Shown piece by piece: positions 45,132-54,083 of a DNA stretch of 64,000 nucleotides. Position 1 is the first letter of the stretch; each line of letters begins with the position of its first letter. The notes under the pieces are model-generated. The model saw only the letters and a program-made list of their open reading frames with translations, searched no databases and had not been told where the DNA came from. Position numbers and translations under genes: made by a program. The stretch is taken from the NCBI GenBank assembly GCA_036337945.1, contig JAYZDF010000091.1, forward strand, positions 1 to 64,000, given 5' to 3'. The stretch is from JAYZDF01 sp036337945. Its GTDB lineage: Bacteria; Myxococcota; Kuafuiibacteriia; Kuafuiibacteriales; Kuafuiibacteriaceae.

Positions 45132-47581
45132 GAAACCTCGGAATATACGGTCTCTTGTTCAGTCTTACTGCTATCGCTGCGTTTGGCTGTGATGACCCAG
45201 AGATCATTCCATCCGGCAATTTGTCCCGTCCCAGTGCGCTCACCTATATCGCACATGATGAACAACGTGGAGACCTACTCATTGCTGATGCCGAAGCTCA
45301 AGGCGTGAGAGTATTGCAGCTTCTCGATGACCCTCTTCAGGGAGGCTCCTCACTAAAGAACGATCGGCAATCCTTCGCACGGTCGCCTACACTTGCATTT
45401 CCTTTGGTTATTCCTGCACCGAGGCATCCTACACACGTTGTTTCATCAGACGATACTGCCTTTGCTCTTTCGGTAGTAGATTCAACAATCCATGTCCTCG
45501 ACGTCAAAGCCTCCGATTTTGCTGGGTCGACTGTCTCAGGATCTGTAGATACCTACCGCACGCTTGCAAGCCTCAAGCTTGACCAAGCCGAGTTCCAAGG
45601 CGCGTTTCCTGTCGCGCTGCGCTCCAAGGGCAGCGATGTTTTTGTTCTTTTCGATCGTCCAGCTACGCAAGATTCAATGCTAAGCCAATTAAAACTCGAT
45701 GCTTCTGCGAGTAGTTGGTCCATCGCGTCCGTTCAAACAGCGACCCTTGCTGTAGGTTCTCCTCGTGACTTTATTCTCAGAGACGAATTAGAAACTGTAG
45801 CGGTGGTCAGTGGTGCGGCATCAAGTTCAGTTGCCGTTGTTGGCTTGGTTGACGCGGGCGGTTTCGATTCTACTCGGTATATCGACGCGGGCGGACCTAC
45901 CCATCGAGTTGTTGATGCGGAAGATTTGGGAGTAGTTTTGCTTCGTCTTGATCGTCCATCTTTGGTTCTGCTTGAAACAGACAACGGAGTGTTGAAGCGG
46001 TCTGGTCGGCGATTCGACAATGATAAAGGAATACGGTCTCCTTACATGTCACGAGCAGACTCAGATGCTGTACTTCTTGACGATGACTTGTATGGCCGCA
46101 TTGATTTGCCGAGCCCGCCAGTGGCTGGTGCTTTTGGTCGACTCGAAAATCTCAAGCCAGGATTCAGTGGGGTATCCGTCTCTGATGAAATGCGCACAGC
46201 TTGTGCGGGCGACAAGACGGAAGGAAATATATGCTCCTACCTCAACACAAATGGTGAGGAACTTACAGGACGTTGTGGTTTCGACGGTGATGAACTTGCG
46301 TGTCTGTTTGCGGGCCATGTACCAAACATTATTCGTAGTTCCGACCGAGACGCTGATGGACTTGCACCTGTTGTGTATATTGTTCTGGTTGATGGTCGAG
46401 ACGCATTTTTAGCTGGTTCACCGTTACGTTTAGTACGCTCCTCAAACAGTTTTGTAGAGCGAGTTGAGGCGCTCCGAACGGGTTCCTTGAAGATTGAGGA
46501 ATGCGAACAAGTTCAAGCGCCTTCGTCCTGCGAGGACCGGCAAACTCAGATTTTATGTTCGGCTGCTGCTGAGTTATCTTCAATTCCGGCCGAAGGATGC
46601 GCGGGTGTTGTTTCCCAGGCTTCGGCGTGTGCTCCTAGTGTCTTGGCTCGAGAATTTGAAACCGCAACCTCATTTCGGATCGAATACCGAGGGAATTTAT
46701 TCACTGCAGAGGAGTTCACCCTGTCTCTTTCGGCCACGAGTACGACAGAAGCAGAACTTCGATTGGGAACTTCCGAAGCTTTCTCTCCGTCTTTATTCCA
46801 GGTCCGCGTTGGAGACTTGGTGGACATTCAACTCGAAAAGCCAGAAATTGACCTCCAGTCTTGTGCAGATTTTGACGAACCTGCCTTAGTTGCGGCTTTA
46901 GCGGATTTGGAATCAGAAATATTTTCGGTGTCCTATTTGGCAAACTCGAATCAAGCAGTCACGGTTCAACTCGGCGATGATGAAACACTCACCAAGTTAC
47001 TGGGTTGCGGTATTGTTTTCACGGGACGACGTGCCGAAATCTATCCTTCGGACGAGACCATGATACTCGCAGAATTCAGTGACTCTACGTCTGAGCGCTC
47101 CGGTAAGGTTCATGCGCGCGAACCGATTCAAACGAGCAGCACCGCCGCATTCGTCGACCTAGAGAGCATTTTGCGACTCAAAGTTCGTTCAGACGAAGGG
47201 TTCAGTGTGGGCTCTTCATGTGAGAGGAAAGAGGTTCAGCCTAGCTGTTCTGCGGATTCAGAGTGTTCAGTCGGACTGTGTGTCCAATCCCTTATCCAAA
47301 ATCGTGGTGGTCAAACCTGCAGTGGTCGCTGCGAAGATGAGCAAATGGAGACTAAACGTGTGTGTAGTGGTTTTCGGATCGAGGTTTCTCCTAGCGTCAT
47401 GAATTCGAATCCCGTGACGAGCTGTCCAGCAACGACCCAAGGGATTCTCATCGCCGCACCAGAAGACACGACCTTTGTTCCCGGGCGCAAATCCTGGTTC
47501 ACGAGTGTTCCCGGTTCTCGCGCCCTGAGAGAGACCATTCTTACGACAGACAGCTATCTCACCTGCGCTATCTACCGATAG
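45128..47581 (+). CDS. large lipoprotein, second of a coupled pair
   Basis: 817 residues. ATG 45128 overlaps the preceding stop and is preceded by GGAGAAGAGG. The signal ends IAAFGC. The first ~300 residues again have propeller-like strands (DTAFALSVVDSTIHVLDV, SVAVVGLVDAGGFDS). Later parts are Cys-rich (CEQVQAPSSCEDRQTQILC, CERKEVQPSCSADSECSVGLC, repeated pairs) and suggest disulfide-bonded domains. No known catalytic motif. It ends 93 bases before the FHA module, whose promoter would lie in the gap. Likely partner of the protein at 43680. Confidence 0.8.
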   Translation: MRNLGIYGLLFSLTAIAAFGCDDPEIIPSGNLSRPSALTYIAHDEQRGDLLIADAEAQGVRVLQLLDDPLQGGSSLKNDRQSFARSPTLAFPLVIPAPRHPTHVVSSDDTAFALSVVDSTIHVLDVKASDFAGSTVSGSVDTYRTLASLKLDQAEFQGAFPVALRSKGSDVFVLFDRPATQDSMLSQLKLDASASSWSIASVQTATLAVGSPRDFILRDELETVAVVSGAASSSVAVVGLVDAGGFDSTRYIDAGGPTHRVVDAEDLGVVLLRLDRPSLVLLETDNGVLKRSGRRFDNDKGIRSPYMSRADSDAVLLDDDLYGRIDLPSPPVAGAFGRLENLKPGFSGVSVSDEMRTACAGDKTEGNICSYLNTNGEELTGRCGFDGDELACLFAGHVPNIIRSSDRDADGLAPVVYIVLVDGRDAFLAGSPLRLVRSSNSFVERVEALRTGSLKIEECEQVQAPSSCEDRQTQILCSAAAELSSIPAEGCAGVVSQASACAPSVLAREFETATSFRIEYRGNLFTAEEFTLSLSATSTTEAELRLGTSEAFSPSLFQVRVGDLVDIQLEKPEIDLQSCADFDEPALVAALADLESEIFSVSYLANSNQAVTVQLGDDETLTKLLGCGIVFTGRRAEIYPSDETMILAEFSDSTSERSGKVHAREPIQTSSTAAFVDLESILRLKVRSDEGFSVGSSCERKEVQPSCSADSECSVGLCVQSLIQNRGGQTCSGRCEDEQMETKRVCSGFRIEVSPSVMNSNPVTSCPATTQGILIAAPEDTTFVPGRKSWFTSVPGSRALRETILTTDSYLTCAIYR

Positions 47582-47627
47582 TTGACCCCGGATTTAGCAA
47601 TTCGCCAATATTTCCTCCTACAATAAC

Positions 47628-47655
47628 TTGTCTAGGGGCCCGGAACTGCTACACT
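47628..47655 (+). promoter_or_regulatory. candidate sigma70 promoter of the FHA module
   Basis: TTGTCT (47628-47633) and TACACT (47650-47655) are 16 bases apart and lie 20 bases before the GTG of the FHA-ATPase gene. Hexamers only; no experimental support. Confidence 0.35.
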
Positions 47656-47674
47656 TCAGCCGCGAGTACTATCT

Positions 47675-49783
47675 GTGTTTCAAATTATCGTAAATGAAAA
47701 AGGTGGAGAATCTCAAGAGCTGGAATTTGACCAGAGTGAGATTCTCATTGGTCGTGTAGCGAGCAATGATGTTGTCTTACCCAAGGGTAATATCTCAAAG
47801 CGTCATTCGCGAATTGTGGTCAAGGACGGGAAATTTGTCATTATCGACATGCAGTCGACAAACGGCACCTATGTCAATGGCAAGAAGATTTCGACCCCGC
47901 AGGTGATCAAAGCAACTGACAAAATCTATATTGGTGACTTCACCCTGCAGCTCAATTTCAACGTGGGAGAAGCAGAAGCTGTAGAAGATGAAGAGGCAGT
48001 CTCCGCGGATTCGGAAGAGCTACCACCACCCGCTCTGCCATCAAGCCCCGGCCTTATTGATGACAACTTTGATAAAGAGTTTGAGTCTGGATTGGATGAT
48101 GACGGTCTGTTGGATGAGCCCGAACCTGAGCCCGAGCCCGAACCTGAGCCCGAACCAGAACCAGAGCCTGAACCAGAGCCTGAACCTGAACCTGAAGACT
48201 TTCTAAAAGATGAAGATGATGATGATGGTTACGAGCTCGATCTGGGTAACAAAGAAGAAGCTTTTGAAGATGAGCCCACACCCTTACCTGATGAGCCGCC
48301 TCCAATGCCTGCGCCAAAACCAGCGGCCAAGCGTTCCGCTGGACCTGCTCGCGCGCCGGTCTCTCGCCGTAAACCTGTTGCACAACGAAGATCTGTTCGA
48401 GCAGAGCGCGTAACCTCGGAAGGCCCAGCTGCAGCTCCAACTCCAACGCCTTCTAAAGTAGCTTCGGTTGACTCTCAGGCGGCAATTTCTTCTGCGGAAG
48501 TTGTTTCCGGGCGTGCTCAAGCTCGAGGAGCAGAGTGCCGCAGTCTCAAAGAGGCTACCGAATACTTAACGAGTCTTACTATTGGTGACTTAGGGCTTCG
48601 TACTAAATCTATCGTCGACATCGCATCTATGCAGGAGGAAATTCGCTCTGCAGCGACGGCGAATGCGGATCGATTGGCTGATCACGGTGTATTCGCCAAG
48701 AGTGAAGATAAGAGTTCGGTTGTTCAACACGTTGTTGAGGGACTCACGGATTTCGGAGTCGTACTTGACTATATTGGTGACGGAGACGTTCACGAAGTTG
48801 TTGTCACCCCGCAAGGACAGGTGCTCGTCGATCGTGAAGGGCAACTAGGAGATACTGGGCAGTCTATAAACGAAAGTTTGAAGCGTGAAACAATGCTGAG
48901 AGTTTTCGCTCTGCTAGGTGGAGCTGAATATGGTCATGCCTCCTCTCTTGTAGACGTACGATTGGCGAATGGAATTCGAGTAACTGGCGCACAATCTCCC
49001 GTGTCCTTTCGTGGGCCTACCTTTACCTTGCGAAAAGACACTCGAGAAGCCTTCACATTCGAAGATCTCGTACAAGCTGATGGCCTGAGCGAGGACATGC
49101 TCGTGTTCTTCGACTATTGTCTGCGCTACCGAAAAGGAGTTGCTCTCGCACTTGGTCCAGGCATTACTGGAAGCGCGACTTTGAACGCGATTGGTTCACG
49201 CTTCAATGCGGACGAACGAGTCGTGACGATCGAATCGAAAGTTGAGCTATTACTTCCAGAGCATCATAACGTTGTTTCTTTTCAGGAAGGCGTTGGAACT
49301 TCAATGCTTGAGATTTTAGACATTGCTCAGTCGATGGCTCCTGAGCGCACGCTTATCGGAGCGTTATCCGGTAGCAACAACTTACGAGCTATGTTGGATG
49401 CAATGGACGGAGTACTTGAAGGCGCTGTATTTGCACACTCGGCTTCTAACCTGGAAACTTTTGTCGAGCGCATTGTGCACGATGCACTCAAAAACTCAGG
49501 TCTCGATGTGGGCCAAGCAGCTGGTTTATTTGCGTCAGCATGCCCCGTAGTTGTTCAGGAGCAGAGATTCGCAGACGGTTCCCGAAGATTAACTCGTGTG
49601 TCCGAAGTTTGTTTGGAAGAGGGCGAAGCGGTGCTTGAAGACATCTTTGTTTTTGAATCCGACGGGCTCGACGAAAATGGCTTAGTAGCGGGGGCTTTCC
49701 GCGCAACTGGTTACGTTCCACAATTCCTTGAGGAATTACATAACCGAGGCGACGATATCGACCTCGGGATATTCGGTGCGTAA
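47675..49783 (+). CDS. FHA domain fused to a degenerate CpaF/TadA-type secretion ATPase
   Basis: 702 residues from GTG 47675, cytosolic. Residues ~22-75 are a canonical FHA (phosphothreonine-binding) domain: LIGRVASNDVVL, ISKRHSRI, STNGTYVNGK. A disordered linker contains 13 Pro-Glu repeats. From ~285 the sequence follows CpaF/TadA: VHEVVVTPQGQVLVDREGQL, RANGIRVTG-like, ERVVTIE, RSDGSRRLTRVSEV-like and DENGLVAGAFRATGYVPQFLEEL. However the Walker A is GPGITGSATLN (494-504), lacking the lysine and following Ser/Thr; the Walker B/Glu region reads RTLIGALSG without the GE, and the TTIHANS box reads VFAHSAS. It should not hydrolyse ATP by the family mechanism and may be a scaffold or regulator. 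No other Tad/T2S gene is nearby. Confidence 0.85.
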   Translation: MFQIIVNEKGGESQELEFDQSEILIGRVASNDVVLPKGNISKRHSRIVVKDGKFVIIDMQSTNGTYVNGKKISTPQVIKATDKIYIGDFTLQLNFNVGEAEAVEDEEAVSADSEELPPPALPSSPGLIDDNFDKEFESGLDDDGLLDEPEPEPEPEPEPEPEPEPEPEPEPEPEDFLKDEDDDDGYELDLGNKEEAFEDEPTPLPDEPPPMPAPKPAAKRSAGPARAPVSRRKPVAQRRSVRAERVTSEGPAAAPTPTPSKVASVDSQAAISSAEVVSGRAQARGAECRSLKEATEYLTSLTIGDLGLRTKSIVDIASMQEEIRSAATANADRLADHGVFAKSEDKSSVVQHVVEGLTDFGVVLDYIGDGDVHEVVVTPQGQVLVDREGQLGDTGQSINESLKRETMLRVFALLGGAEYGHASSLVDVRLANGIRVTGAQSPVSFRGPTFTLRKDTREAFTFEDLVQADGLSEDMLVFFDYCLRYRKGVALALGPGITGSATLNAIGSRFNADERVVTIESKVELLLPEHHNVVSFQEGVGTSMLEILDIAQSMAPERTLIGALSGSNNLRAMLDAMDGVLEGAVFAHSASNLETFVERIVHDALKNSGLDVGQAAGLFASACPVVVQEQRFADGSRRLTRVSEVCLEEGEAVLEDIFVFESDGLDENGLVAGAFRATGYVPQFLEELHNRGDDIDLGIFGA
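48119..48196 (+). repeat. Pro-Glu dipeptide-coding repeat
   Basis: Thirteen tandem Pro-Glu codon pairs (CCx GAR, with codons varying among cct, cca, ccc, gag, gaa) inside the FHA-ATPase linker, residues 149-174. The silent codon variation argues for selection on the protein tract rather than recent slippage. Confidence 0.9.
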
Positions 49784-49871
49784 ATCATTGCGCGATGCAC
49801 CAAAAGAGTCAGCTGTTTTGGAAAAATGCTCCCTTCATCGCTCATCTAGAAAGAGACGGACCGCGTAACTG

Positions 49872-52166
49872 GTGTCTGCTTCACCTTCAAATGTAAAGAT
49901 CATTATTCACGCACCGAATGGTGATACGCGGGAACTCAACTTGACCTCTGTGCCCATCGTCATCGGCCGTGACGAGAGTGCAGATATTCGCGTAAATGAT
50001 AAGAAAGTCTCACGTCGACATGTTTCCTTTCGCTTGTCCGATGGAGATGTCCACGTCGACGATTTGGGAAGTGTAAATGGTGTGAAGCTTGATGGACAAA
50101 AAATTGAAGGCTCTGCGGTATTACCAGCCAACGGCGAAGTTAGTTTTGGAGGTTATCGAGTCACGTTACTCGTGTCTGAACACGAGCTTCCATCATCAAA
50201 AGTTCCGGAAAATCAGATGCAAGGCGATTCTATTTCGCAAGAGCTCTATGCATTTTTAGAACCCCGAATGTCTGAAGAGCCGGAGCGCTCGCATCTAGAG
50301 GAACTTGAAGCGTCGACATCCCAAAAGGCCGACGCTATTCTCGTGGGCTTAACCGAGCCTGTTGTTGATGAACGATTTATATTGCAGAGCGGAGAGAACA
50401 TCATCGGACGACTCGAGGATTGTGATGTTCCTGTACTTCACGAGTCTATTTCTCGCCAACATGCTCGAATTTCCCTTCGCACTGGCGAAACAATCGTCGA
50501 GGATCTTCAGTCATCGAATGGGACATTTGTTAATGACGAAAAGGTTAAAGAGTCCGGGCTTTCCAATTTTGACCTGTTAAAAGTAGGTAATGTTGAATTC
50601 CGGCTGGAGCTTCCGGCTCAGTATCAAGGCGCATCACGTTCGATAAAAAAACTACTTCCTAAAGGAAAGCGAGCCAACAAAGTCATCGGCACCTACCAGC
50701 TAGGAGCGATATTCGTGGTTCTTGCTTTTACCGCTTGGTATTTCACGACAGACAATCCGATCTCTCGTTTATCGAGTTTATTTGGCTCAGGTTCTAAGGT
50801 TGAAAGGAAAGATATTTCTGATAATACATCTGCGCCCGACCTTGTGAGTGATTCAATAAACGATGTTGTCGATGCAGGTCAGAAACTTGTTTTATCGAAA
50901 GGTGATAATCCAGTCACAAAAAATGAGCCAAGCATGGCTCAACCTTCACGAACATCTACTTCTCCGTTTGGACGTCGAGATTCTTCAGGGTGGCCCGTCG
51001 ATATTCCCGTCATAGATTCTTCATTTGATTTCGATACGTTTGTGGAAGCAAAAATCAAAAAAGCGGAGTCACAGCTTGAGGCAATGCAATTTCTCAGTGC
51101 TCAAGAGACGTTAGCGGAGCTTCGCGAGATAGATCCTGTGAATAGCATGGCAAAGGCGTTGAATGAAAAAATCGAAAAAGCTCGTGCGGCAAATAAGCAA
51201 TTTGGTAGGGCGCTTGAACTGGAAAAGTCTGGCCGGAAGTTAGAGGCTCTGGTTACGTTTAAAAGTCTTTTGCAGGAAGAAAGTTTTCGAGAACGAGCTG
51301 AAACAAAACTAAAGGAGAGTAGCGAGCAGGTTATTCGCTCGGAAATCGAACGTGTTAAATTACACATAAATAATTCAAAAAAACTTCGTCGCGCGCACAA
51401 CGTTTTGCTTTCTGTATTGAAACTCGATGAGTCGAACAAAGAAGCTAGGAAACTAATTTGGCAACTTGAAAAGAAAATGCGGAAAGAACGAATACGATTT
51501 CAAACGTACACAGGAAAAGAGAAGAAGGTATCTTCTCAAATATCCGACACAAAGAAAAAGAGTCCTCGAGAACGAGTACTGACATTCCTATCTGACGACG
51601 AACTGACGTCCGCTGCTATGCACTATCTCTCCGGAGACTACAATAGAGCTTTACGTTCATTAGAACGTGCATCTTCTAGAGAAACAGCCAAAGGCAAGTC
51701 ATTTGAAAAATATTTGCGACTATCGAAGGAAAAGTATCAGCGAGTGAGGACAGCGTTAGGAAATGATCCCTCTGAGGCGTGGTTTTATCTTCGCGATTTC
51801 GCGAAGGCTGAGAAACAGTTATTACCCGAAGGTATGGATTCCTTTTGGAAAAATGAGCTTGAATCCTCGATAGCTGATGCGTATGCGGTTCAAGGTGATA
51901 CTTTGTTCGCACAGCAAAAATATGCAGCGGCTTTTTCTAAGTGGGACGCAGGAGCGAAGCTACGCCCGAATCATGTAAAGATCACCGCAGGCTTTGAAAA
52001 ACTGGGTACACTTGCATCGCAACTACGTACTGAGGCTGAATTGAGAATGCAACAAGCAAAGCCAGGGGCGTGCGATCGGTGGCGGCAAATCACTCGAATT
52101 ACAAAGTCGTCTTCGGAGCCTTATGCTTTGGCACGAAAAATGGCGAATCAGGTTTGCAAAAAATAA
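49872..52166 (+). CDS. double-FHA, single-span, helical-repeat membrane protein
   Basis: 764 residues from GTG 49872. Two FHA domains with full motifs: the first ~28-75 (VIGRDESADIRV, VSRRHVSF, GSVNGVKLDG), the second ~177-225 (IIGRLEDCDVPV, ISRQHARI, SSNGTFVND). A hydrophobic span at ~274-292 (TYQLGAIFVVLAFTAWYF) would put the FHA domains in the cytosol and the C terminus in the periplasm. Residues ~350-764 are helical and charged with TPR-like units (FDTFVEAKIKKAESQLEAMQ, ALELEKSGRKLEALVTFKSL, AAMHYLSGDYNRALRSLE) and a Cys near the end. It lies 88 bases after the FHA-ATPase gene in the same direction. Function unknown; a phospho-sensor coupling cytosolic kinase activity to the periplasm is inferred. 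Confidence 0.82.
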   Translation: MSASPSNVKIIIHAPNGDTRELNLTSVPIVIGRDESADIRVNDKKVSRRHVSFRLSDGDVHVDDLGSVNGVKLDGQKIEGSAVLPANGEVSFGGYRVTLLVSEHELPSSKVPENQMQGDSISQELYAFLEPRMSEEPERSHLEELEASTSQKADAILVGLTEPVVDERFILQSGENIIGRLEDCDVPVLHESISRQHARISLRTGETIVEDLQSSNGTFVNDEKVKESGLSNFDLLKVGNVEFRLELPAQYQGASRSIKKLLPKGKRANKVIGTYQLGAIFVVLAFTAWYFTTDNPISRLSSLFGSGSKVERKDISDNTSAPDLVSDSINDVVDAGQKLVLSKGDNPVTKNEPSMAQPSRTSTSPFGRRDSSGWPVDIPVIDSSFDFDTFVEAKIKKAESQLEAMQFLSAQETLAELREIDPVNSMAKALNEKIEKARAANKQFGRALELEKSGRKLEALVTFKSLLQEESFRERAETKLKESSEQVIRSEIERVKLHINNSKKLRRAHNVLLSVLKLDESNKEARKLIWQLEKKMRKERIRFQTYTGKEKKVSSQISDTKKKSPRERVLTFLSDDELTSAAMHYLSGDYNRALRSLERASSRETAKGKSFEKYLRLSKEKYQRVRTALGNDPSEAWFYLRDFAKAEKQLLPEGMDSFWKNELESSIADAYAVQGDTLFAQQKYAAAFSKWDAGAKLRPNHVKITAGFEKLGTLASQLRTEAELRMQQAKPGACDRWRQITRITKSSSEPYALARKMANQVCKK

Positions 52167-52183
52167 GCTCTGAAAGAGCCTGT

Positions 52184-54007
52184 CTAACTGTTTGACATCC
52201 GAATTTTACGCATCCCTTTGGTCGCAACGAATTGATTACGCGTGAGTCGGTTGTAAATGAGTCCGCTGACTTTCTCTTGACCGATTTGCTTGATGGCTTG
52301 GTTTAGATGTTTACTCTTCGTGTAGTTCTCTAAAGCAACGAGAATAGCCGAGTCTGCTTGAGAGAGAAGCACATTTGCATCCGCGTAAAGTAAAATTGAG
52401 GGTGCATCAATGATTGCCACGTCTACGGTTGAAGAGAGGGTTTCCAAGAGACTTTTAAAATTTGGCGAAGCCAGAAGTGTCGATGGTGATTTATGGCGAC
52501 CTCCCGAAACAAAGGTTATTAAGTTTCGGCCCTCAAATCTCAGGATAATTTCCTTCGGATCCACATTTGCTTCGATGACGTTGATGAGGCCGGGGCGATT
52601 CCCCGCCTTGAAAATATCGCCTACTTTTGGGTTTCTAAAATCAGCTTCGATCAGTGCTACCTTACGATTAGGATCTTCTGCCATAGCTAATGCAAGATTC
52701 ACTGCCGTGGTTGTTTTTCCTGTGAGTGGGAGCGCACTGCTTACAAGAAAAACTCGATGACCGTGAGTTGTGCTAAGCTCATTTATCCTCGCTGCGAGAA
52801 CACGAATTGCGTTTGAGAATTCGCCGTCTGGCTCGATAAGAACTTGCAGCGCCGCGTCATTTGATGCGGCCAGTAATTCAGAGGGCCGAATCAAAAACTC
52901 CTCATTTGAACTCGCGGTCTCCGCTTCCTTGGTTGTTAAGGACTTCCGTGAAGCAGATAATGTTGGCCCCGACACTCTGCTTTGTGCATCGATACTATCG
53001 CCCCATTTGTTACGAGTGGCCGGTTTTACGGCATCGGATCCTAAATTGGGTTCCCAGCTCTTTCTGGGCACTCTAGATGGAACAAGTGCGTTTGATTCGC
53101 TCGAGGTTGTCTGCACTGGCTTGGCATCCCAGCTTTTGCGGGCTCTTGGTGTTGGGTCTCGTGCTTCCGGTTTTTTTGAAGGTTTTGGTTTAGCATCCCA
53201 GCTCGTTCTCTTGCTTGATTTAGGAGTTATATTCTTTACCGGTTTTGAAATGGGTTCCTCTGCGATGATTACCGGTTGGTCAGTGGCCGGAAGCATATTG
53301 TGCAGACTTGTCATCATCGATTTAGGGTCTGAGTCGGCGAGCATTTGGTTTTCGCCCCTGTGATCTACATCCGTTACTGAGGGGGCAGGAATGTTCGCAG
53401 AAAAATTTTCCGGCACGGCTTCGGAGATGCCGGTCACAGCGTCCGTAGCAAAGATGCTCGCGCCTGATGATAGACTCGGGTCTGCTACCATTGTCATGCC
53501 GCTGTTACTTTCTGGTTCTTCCGCACTCAAGAACTCTAGCTCATGCGCATTGGCAAGGATTACGGTTTGGATATTCGGATCTCCTGGTCCATCAATGTGT
53601 TTTGGGGGTTTGCTTTGAGTTTGAGCGGGCTTTTCTTGTCTACGAAATCTTCGGATTTCTTCGTGCATGACATTGTCATCTACATCTCCGGAAATCACTA
53701 AAACAATGGAATCTCCGACCTCAATCTTCGCGCAAATTTTGCCACTCTTTTTAAGTTTCCATCTTTCGTCTAATCGAGTGAATGACGGATCTTGTTGGTA
53801 ACTCAGTTGGACTTGTGAAGATGAGACATCCACAGTGAGACAATGGTCAGAAAGTGTTGGATCTTTGACCGTGAGGTCGTTTGACGCGTCAAAGCCTAGC
53901 TTTACAAAGCTTCGACCCGTGCGAAGGACACGTCCTGAATCAGGTCCCCCAACGACGACAAAAGTATGAATTCGTCGCTTCGACACTCCTTTTTGAATAC
54001 TTTGCAA
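52184..54007 (-). CDS. FHA-like domain fused to BY-kinase/ParA-type ATPase (CpsD/CapB-like)
   Basis: 607 residues from ATG 54007. The N terminus (~13-108) resembles an FHA fold (VVVGGPDSGRVLRTGRSF, SNDLTVKDPTLSDHCLTV) but lacks the canonical GR and SRRH residues. A ~250-residue linker carries four Trp motifs (W270, W293, W318, W335). The C-terminal ATPase has Walker A SALPLTGKTTTAVNLA (424-439), Walker A' VALIEADFRNP and Walker B VAIIDAPS, in the order of bacterial tyrosine kinases that control polysaccharide export, with Glu in place of the first Asp of A'. There is no C-terminal tyrosine cluster (it ends KGMRKIRMSNS), so it may not autophosphorylate. Divergent from the wza-like gene by 76 bases. 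Confidence 0.8.
   Translation of the reverse strand: MQSIQKGVSKRRIHTFVVVGGPDSGRVLRTGRSFVKLGFDASNDLTVKDPTLSDHCLTVDVSSSQVQLSYQQDPSFTRLDERWKLKKSGKICAKIEVGDSIVLVISGDVDDNVMHEEIRRFRRQEKPAQTQSKPPKHIDGPGDPNIQTVILANAHELEFLSAEEPESNSGMTMVADPSLSSGASIFATDAVTGISEAVPENFSANIPAPSVTDVDHRGENQMLADSDPKSMMTSLHNMLPATDQPVIIAEEPISKPVKNITPKSSKRTSWDAKPKPSKKPEARDPTPRARKSWDAKPVQTTSSESNALVPSRVPRKSWEPNLGSDAVKPATRNKWGDSIDAQSRVSGPTLSASRKSLTTKEAETASSNEEFLIRPSELLAASNDAALQVLIEPDGEFSNAIRVLAARINELSTTHGHRVFLVSSALPLTGKTTTAVNLALAMAEDPNRKVALIEADFRNPKVGDIFKAGNRPGLINVIEANVDPKEIILRFEGRNLITFVSGGRHKSPSTLLASPNFKSLLETLSSTVDVAIIDAPSILLYADANVLLSQADSAILVALENYTKSKHLNQAIKQIGQEKVSGLIYNRLTRNQFVATKGMRKIRMSNS
52988..53212 (-). repeat. degenerate Trp-motif tandem repeat in a protein linker
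   Basis: Within residues 266-340 of the FHA-like ATPase the motifs SKRTSWDAKP, RARKSWDAKP, VPRKSWEPNL and ATRNKWGDSI recur with W-to-W spacings of 23, 25 and 17. All have basic residues before the Ser/Trp position, like an R/K-x-S site. Meaning unknown; either kinase-target or peptide-binding motifs. Confidence 0.6.
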
Positions 54008-54069
54008 GCTGACCTAAGACTAACGGCACTTTAGGTCCTCGGCAAACGTAGACATCTTATCATTTATGG

Positions 54070-54075
54070 TATAAC
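54070..54075 (+). promoter_or_regulatory. candidate -10 box of the wza-like gene
   Basis: TATAAC lies eight bases before a CAGGAGC Shine-Dalgarno/ATG block. A -35 (TAGACA, 54049-54054) is 15 bases upstream, shorter than ideal. Confidence 0.25.
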
Positions 54076-54083
54076 CCAGGAGC

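Noticed and set aside
48119..48196. Tandem repeats considered as a CRISPR or VNTR
   Set aside because: Unit is 6 bases in frame as a dipeptide, without spacers.
48054..48446. Open frame antisense to the Pro-Glu repeat region
   Set aside because: The frame is only the low-complexity complement of the PE tract and has no independent evidence.
52770..53363. 197-codon open frame antisense to the FHA-like ATPase linker
   Set aside because: Composition is Ser/Leu-rich without domain; the reverse frame has clear Walker motifs and is the real gene.
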